A stretch of DNA of 21,918 nucleotides from positions 1 to 21,918 of the IMG/VR virus record IMGVR_UViG_3300009601_000013; one strand, given 5' to 3'. Under the pieces are notes generated by a model. The model was not told where the DNA came from. It was given only the letters and a program-made list of their open reading frames with translations, and ran no database searches. This document shows positions 19,248 through 21,918 of this stretch, in pieces. Numbering within the stretch: the first letter of the stretch is position 1; each line of letters starts with the position of its first letter. The DNA comes from a virus. Both the position numbers and the translations under genes were made by a program.

Positions 19248-19477
19248 TGAGTAAATGTAAAGGATTGACAGGACAAGCTTTAATAGATTGTTATAAAAAA
19301 CCAGGTGGTATAATTTATAATCATGAAAAGTTTTTAAAAAACGTGGAAAAAACAGCGACTGAGCGAGCAAAAAAGGAAAGAGCTAAGCATAAGAAAGATA
19401 CAACAGCTACCACAAAGCAGGGGAAACAATTAGTTAGAATTTCTCAACCTTTAGCACCAACTCAATATAATAAATAA
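19247..19477 (+). CDS. Basic small protein with Cys pair
   Basis: This 76-residue protein is not recognised. It starts MSKCKGLTGQALIDCYKKPGG, with cysteines at 4 and 15 that could form a disulfide or metal site in a small N-terminal motif. A long highly charged helix (FLKNVEKTATERAKKERAKHKK) and a flexible Thr/Gln/Pro tail follow. It belongs to the coupled chain of small rightward genes, with one base shared with the preceding stop. Confidence 0.65.
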   Translation: MSKCKGLTGQALIDCYKKPGGIIYNHEKFLKNVEKTATERAKKERAKHKKDTTATTKQGKQLVRISQPLAPTQYNK

Positions 19478-19496
19478 TAACTAAAAAAAATAAACT

Positions 19497-19655
19497 ATGC
19501 CAACAGTAACAGTACCAGGAATGGGGAAAAGACAATTTCCTTATAATGCAGTAGGAAAAGCGCAAGCTCATTCTTACGCAAAAATGATGGGTGGAAAAGT
19601 AAAAAACAACCCAGGATATCATAGCGAAAAAGCTATGGGGTCTAAAATGTACTAA
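19497..19655 (+). CDS. 52-residue Gly/Lys/Met-rich small protein
   Basis: This protein starts MPTVTVPGMGKRQFPYNAVG and is rich in Gly, Lys, Tyr and Met, with no predicted long helix or membrane segment. It is not recognised. Flexible basic peptides of this kind in a late region may be minor virion components or DNA-condensing factors (inference). A promoter-like box at 19667-19674 starts directly after its stop. Confidence 0.6.
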   Translation: MPTVTVPGMGKRQFPYNAVGKAQAHSYAKMMGGKVKNNPGYHSEKAMGSKMY

Positions 19656-19666
19656 GAAAAAATTAT

Positions 19667-19674
19667 TATATTTG
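19667..19674 (+). promoter_or_regulatory. Promoter -7 box before the 63-residue gene
   Basis: TATATTTG fits TAnnTTTG exactly, lies 19 bp before the ATG at 19694, and shares the extended context TTATTATATTTGTT with the groEL promoter. The region after it is AAAACTATAAATT. A -33 TTG at the usual distance is not evident, as for groEL, so the two may form one promoter class. Confidence 0.62.
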
Positions 19675-19693
19675 TTATTTAAAACTATAAATT

Positions 19694-19885
19694 ATGCAAG
19701 GATACAATTCAAGACTCGATGAATCATTAGGTTCAAGAAACGGAAAAAAATCTCAATCTATGAAATCACGTAGAGATGAGTCAAAAGCAATGTCAAAAAA
19801 AATGTATGGACATTCTTATGGAGCAGATTCAGGTATGTCTTACAGACATTCTCAATCAATAGTTAGACACGATCATTTAAGATAG
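19694..19885 (+). CDS. 63-residue Ser/Arg/His-rich small protein
   Basis: The protein starts MQGYNSRLDESLGSRNGKKS and is unusually rich in Ser, Arg, Lys and His with several Met-Ser-Lys steps. It has few hydrophobic residues and is probably intrinsically disordered. It has its own promoter-like box, which suggests high expression. A nucleic-acid-binding or virion-internal role is inferred; no family is recognised. The next gene follows after 1 bp. Confidence 0.65.
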   Translation: MQGYNSRLDESLGSRNGKKSQSMKSRRDESKAMSKKMYGHSYGADSGMSYRHSQSIVRHDHLR

Positions 19886-19886
19886 T

Positions 19887-20069
19887 ATGGCAGCTTTTCC
19901 TGAAATTAAAAAATCAAGGCAAGGATCTTTTACTAAGTGGGCAAAAAACAACGGATTTAAATCTGCTTGTAGTGCCGCTTCCTCTGTAATGTCTAATAAA
20001 AATAAATACTCTAAAAAAGTAGTGGCTATGGCTAACTACGCTAAAAACTTTGGCTGTAGTAGATCGTAG
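19887..20069 (+). CDS. 60-residue basic small protein with FTKWAKNNGF motif
   Basis: This compact basic protein contains GSFTKWAKNNGFKSACSAAS (residues 13-32), then SVMSNKNKYSKKVVAMANYAKNFGCSRS. The two helices look like a small helical hairpin with conserved-looking aromatic and cysteine positions (C28 and C57). I have a general impression of similar short proteins in other phages, but cannot name a family. It lies 1 bp after the preceding gene, in the chain of small late-type genes. Confidence 0.65.
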   Translation: MAAFPEIKKSRQGSFTKWAKNNGFKSACSAASSVMSNKNKYSKKVVAMANYAKNFGCSRS

Positions 20070-20093
20070 ATAATTTAATCTAAATTCAATTAC

Positions 20094-20234
20094 ATGACAA
20101 AGAAAAAAGAAAAAAAAGTAGCTAAAGCTAAAGTTGAGAAACAAGCTATAGTAGAAATAAACATGGACACATCAACTCAAACAGTTTTTGTAAAGCCTAA
20201 AATAAATTACTTGCGACAAGCAGGTATAAAATAA
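20094..20234 (+). CDS. 46-residue basic small protein
   Basis: This short gene starts with a lysine-rich helix (MTKKKEKKVAKAKVEKQA) and ends with a beta-like VFVKPKINYLRQAGIK. It is not recognised. It lies 24 bp after the preceding stop and 4 bp before the next start, in series with the other micro-genes. It resembles the short basic tails that tether proteins to nucleic acid. Confidence 0.6.
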   Translation: MTKKKEKKVAKAKVEKQAIVEINMDTSTQTVFVKPKINYLRQAGIK

Positions 20235-20238
20235 ATAA

Positions 20239-20379
20239 ATGGGAAAACTATTAATAAGAGCAGGACAATGGATTTCAAAAACTTGGAACAAATATTGTTG
20301 TTTACATAATTCAATTATGTCAAAACTTATTATAAAAGTAGACAGTTGTCCTAATCAATTATGTACTTGTAAGAAATGA
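20239..20379 (+). CDS. 46-residue cysteine-rich small protein
   Basis: The protein starts MGKLLIRAGQWISKTWNKYC and has five cysteines (C20, C21, C37, C42 and C44), the last ending in CTCKK. The N-terminal half could be an amphipathic helix with two tryptophans, and the cysteines may bind metal or form disulfides. It is not recognised. Its TGA overlaps the next start by 4 bp (ATGA). Confidence 0.6.
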   Translation: MGKLLIRAGQWISKTWNKYCCLHNSIMSKLIIKVDSCPNQLCTCKK

Positions 20380-20531
20380 AAAGAACACCATCAAGAGGCT
20401 TAGGTGATTCTATAGAAAGATTTACTACAGCTACAGGAATTAAAAAAATAGTAGACACAGTTACAAAAGGTGGGTGTGGTTGCAACGAAAGAAGAGACAC
20501 TCTTAACAGAGCGTTTCCATATAATAATTAA
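20376..20531 (+). CDS. 51-residue small phage protein with GCGC motif
   Basis: The protein starts MKRTPSRGLGDSIERFTTAT, then has GIKKIVDTVTKGGCGCNERR and ends DTLNRAFPYNN. A helix leading to a Cys-x-Cys knuckle and the LNxxFPY end recurs, to my recollection, in small proteins of other environmental phages, but I cannot assign a function. The preceding gene's stop overlaps its ATG. It is the last of the micro-genes before the structural-type protein. Confidence 0.62.
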   Translation: MKRTPSRGLGDSIERFTTATGIKKIVDTVTKGGCGCNERRDTLNRAFPYNN

Positions 20532-20562
20532 CAAGAGATTTTTAACCCTCTAAAACAAAAAA

Positions 20563-21333
20563 ATGGCATACCCAAAAATTACCGTAAACACTGGTTTAGC
20601 ATTACAAATAATATCCAGTGATACAATCCTAATTCCTTCACCAGACTTAACAACAATTTCAGGTACTGCAACAGGAGTTGCAAGCGGAACAGCAAATGTA
20701 AATACAGCATTTGCATTAGAAGATACAACAGCAACCTTTTTAGCAGCAACACCTCCACTACCAGTAGTAGTAGGGGATTTAGTTATTCAAGTAGCATTAG
20801 GTGCTGGAACAGCTGCAATAGCACCTATTACAGGAACAGTAGTAACTTTAGGAGCAGATATATTTCCATTAGGAACTGAAGCTTATGCTATTGTTAAAAC
20901 AAATCATTTAATTGTAAGTGGAGAAACATTTGTAACTAAAGGAGTTAGTGTAGGAGATGTTGTTTATAATACAACTGCAAATACTACAGCTACTGTTACT
21001 GCAATAAACAATGAAGTAGATTTAACGCTTTCAGCTGATTTATTTGGTGGAAGTGCTACATTCAATGACAACTACAAAATATTTTTAGCAGGTAGTCCAT
21101 TAGGACAAAGAGTTATAAACTCTGCTGAAGGATGTCTTTTATATGTAGGCTCAAAAGAAACTACAATGACAATTGAAAAATCTTATGTAGATGTAAAAGT
21201 TAAAACAACTGCTGGTAGTGATGTAATATTTACTAATTTTCCAGTAGGAGAATATCTACCTATTCAAGTGTTGCAATTGTTCAGTACAGGTACTGATGCA
21301 GAAGCACAAAGTAATTGTATAGCAATCTGGTAA
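20563..21333 (+). CDS. Putative virion structural protein with two internal repeats
   Basis: This 256-residue protein is rich in Thr, Ala, Val and Gly, with few charged residues and no long helix, a composition typical of beta-sandwich virion proteins such as decoration or tail-fibre proteins. Two related units are visible: residues about 55-113 (VVGDLVIQVAL ... LGADIFPLGTEAYAIV) and about 117-175 (VSVGDVVYNTT ... LSADLFGGSATFNDNYKIFL), each with VGDxV near the start and L-x-A-D-x-F before an aromatic strand. The flanks (MAYPKITVNTG and the ending QSNCIAIW) form a separate part, so the repeats look inserted into an N-C core. No signal peptide is seen. The exact virion role is unknown. Confidence 0.68.
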   Translation: MAYPKITVNTGLALQIISSDTILIPSPDLTTISGTATGVASGTANVNTAFALEDTTATFLAATPPLPVVVGDLVIQVALGAGTAAIAPITGTVVTLGADIFPLGTEAYAIVKTNHLIVSGETFVTKGVSVGDVVYNTTANTTATVTAINNEVDLTLSADLFGGSATFNDNYKIFLAGSPLGQRVINSAEGCLLYVGSKETTMTIEKSYVDVKVKTTAGSDVIFTNFPVGEYLPIQVLQLFSTGTDAEAQSNCIAIW

Positions 21334-21334
21334 T

Positions 21335-21619
21335 ATGACGCAAGAAATTGGAGAGCAAACTAAAATTACTCTTGATTTAAAAACTATAGCAATGATAGTG
21401 GGATTTACAGTCTCACTATCTTCTATGTATTTTATCTTACAAGCAGACATTGCTCAAGCTATGATAATGCCAATGCCTGAAGTTACTAAAACTGAATTTA
21501 CATATAAAGATGAGATTATCCGACAAACAATAATGGATACTCAACAAGATGTTTCTGAAATGAAAGAAACTTTAAAATTATTAGAAACTCGAATATTTGA
21601 ATTAACAAAAGACAGATGA
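21335..21619 (+). CDS. Single-pass membrane protein with C-terminal coiled coil
   Basis: This 94-residue protein has one hydrophobic segment (IAMIVGFTVSLSSMYFILQ, about residues 18-36) after a short polar N-terminus, then a Met/Pro-rich hinge (MIMPMPEV) and a C-terminal helical coiled coil (DTQQDVSEMKETLKLLETRI). This layout recalls holin or spanin partners and other phage membrane-tethered coiled-coil proteins. A lysis role is possible but not shown. It lies 1 bp after the structural gene and is followed by an exported protein with an ATGA overlap, which would be a natural pair of membrane- or envelope-acting genes. Confidence 0.68.
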   Translation: MTQEIGEQTKITLDLKTIAMIVGFTVSLSSMYFILQADIAQAMIMPMPEVTKTEFTYKDEIIRQTIMDTQQDVSEMKETLKLLETRIFELTKDR

Positions 21620-21918
21620 AACTATGGTTATTGAGTTTGTTGTTTTTACCCTTAATGGCTAATGCTCAATATAAAGAAGGTATAGTTGTTATACAATATT
21701 CTGCTAATTTTGTTAAATCTTCAGAAATAAATTTAGATAATATAAAAGGAGCTGAACAATTAAAACTATATTTAACTGATCATCCAAAAATATTTGTTAA
21801 AGAAAAAATTAAATATTTGCCAACTGTAATTTTATATCATAATCAAAAAACTATTCTGCGAGTAGAAAGCGATATAAGTTTAAAACTTCCACAAAACACA
21901 TTAGACACAATACAATAT
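21616..21918 (+). CDS. Exported thioredoxin-fold-like protein, 3' end outside window
   Basis: The 101 visible residues start with a clear signal peptide, MKLWLLSLLFLPLMANAQ, probably cleaved after Ala17 or Gln18. The mature part has a strand GIVVIQYSANFVKSSE where thioredoxins have a strand, W-x-W-C-x-x-C and a helix, and later KIKYLPTVILYHNQKTILRVE, which matches the cis-proline strand pair of thioredoxins (Y-L-P-T-V-I-L-Y). The redox cysteines are replaced (SANFVKSS), so it should not be an oxidoreductase. A binding or structural periplasmic role is inferred. The ATG overlaps the previous stop (ATGA). Confidence 0.6.
   Translation, partial: MKLWLLSLLFLPLMANAQYKEGIVVIQYSANFVKSSEINLDNIKGAEQLKLYLTDHPKIFVKEKIKYLPTVILYHNQKTILRVESDISLKLPQNTLDTIQY

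Overview
The window looks like part of the genome of a tailed bacteriophage infecting a Bacteroidota host, most likely a flavobacterium, possibly marine. The DNA is strongly AT-rich and genes are packed with 1-14 bp overlaps (ATGA, TAATG). Promoters carry the Bacteroidota -7 box TAnnTTTG, Shine-Dalgarno sites are mostly absent, and the primase N-terminus is of the BT4734/BF3469 type common in this phylum's mobile elements. No tRNA, integrase, terminase, portal or capsid gene is visible here, so lifestyle and morphology cannot be settled.

Layout. (1) 31-3221, plus strand: C-terminal part of a large polyvalent (probably virion-packaged) protein and a coupled small gene. (2) 3211-15409, minus strand: a long early/replication block transcribed leftward from a well-formed promoter at 15460-15490. 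In transcription order it holds about a dozen small accessory proteins (two of them 30-38 aa membrane peptides), a DUF3310-like protein, a stand-alone DnaA domain IV-like protein, a recombination module (ERF annealase, RecE-like PD-(D/E)XK exonuclease, SSB-like protein), a terminator, then a primase-SF3 helicase, SNF2-type helicase, VRR-NUC nuclease, a second DnaA domain IV-like protein and a calcineurin-like phosphoesterase. (3) 15491-15937: a GC-enriched, hairpin-rich divergence region. (4) 15938-18360, plus strand: a small gene with its terminator, then a phage-encoded chaperonin pair, groEL followed by groES. (5) 18326-18790, minus strand: a lone winged-helix-like gene whose 3' end is antisense to groES. 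(6) 18833-21918, plus strand: nine small, basic or Cys-bearing proteins, a repeat-containing putative structural protein, a membrane-anchored coiled-coil protein and an exported thioredoxin-fold-like protein cut by the window edge.

How it may fit together (inference): the leftward block makes the replication and recombination machinery, and the rightward block makes virion-associated proteins with dedicated folding help from GroEL/GroES. Two distant AT-rich regulatory regions, upstream of the primase and upstream of groEL, share an 11-bp-period TATGTTGATTTT iteron, suggesting one DNA-binding protein acts at both. The most unusual signals are the groEL-groES pair, the two DnaA domain IV-only proteins, the shared iterons, and a family of repeated intergenic hairpin elements in the leftward accessory block.
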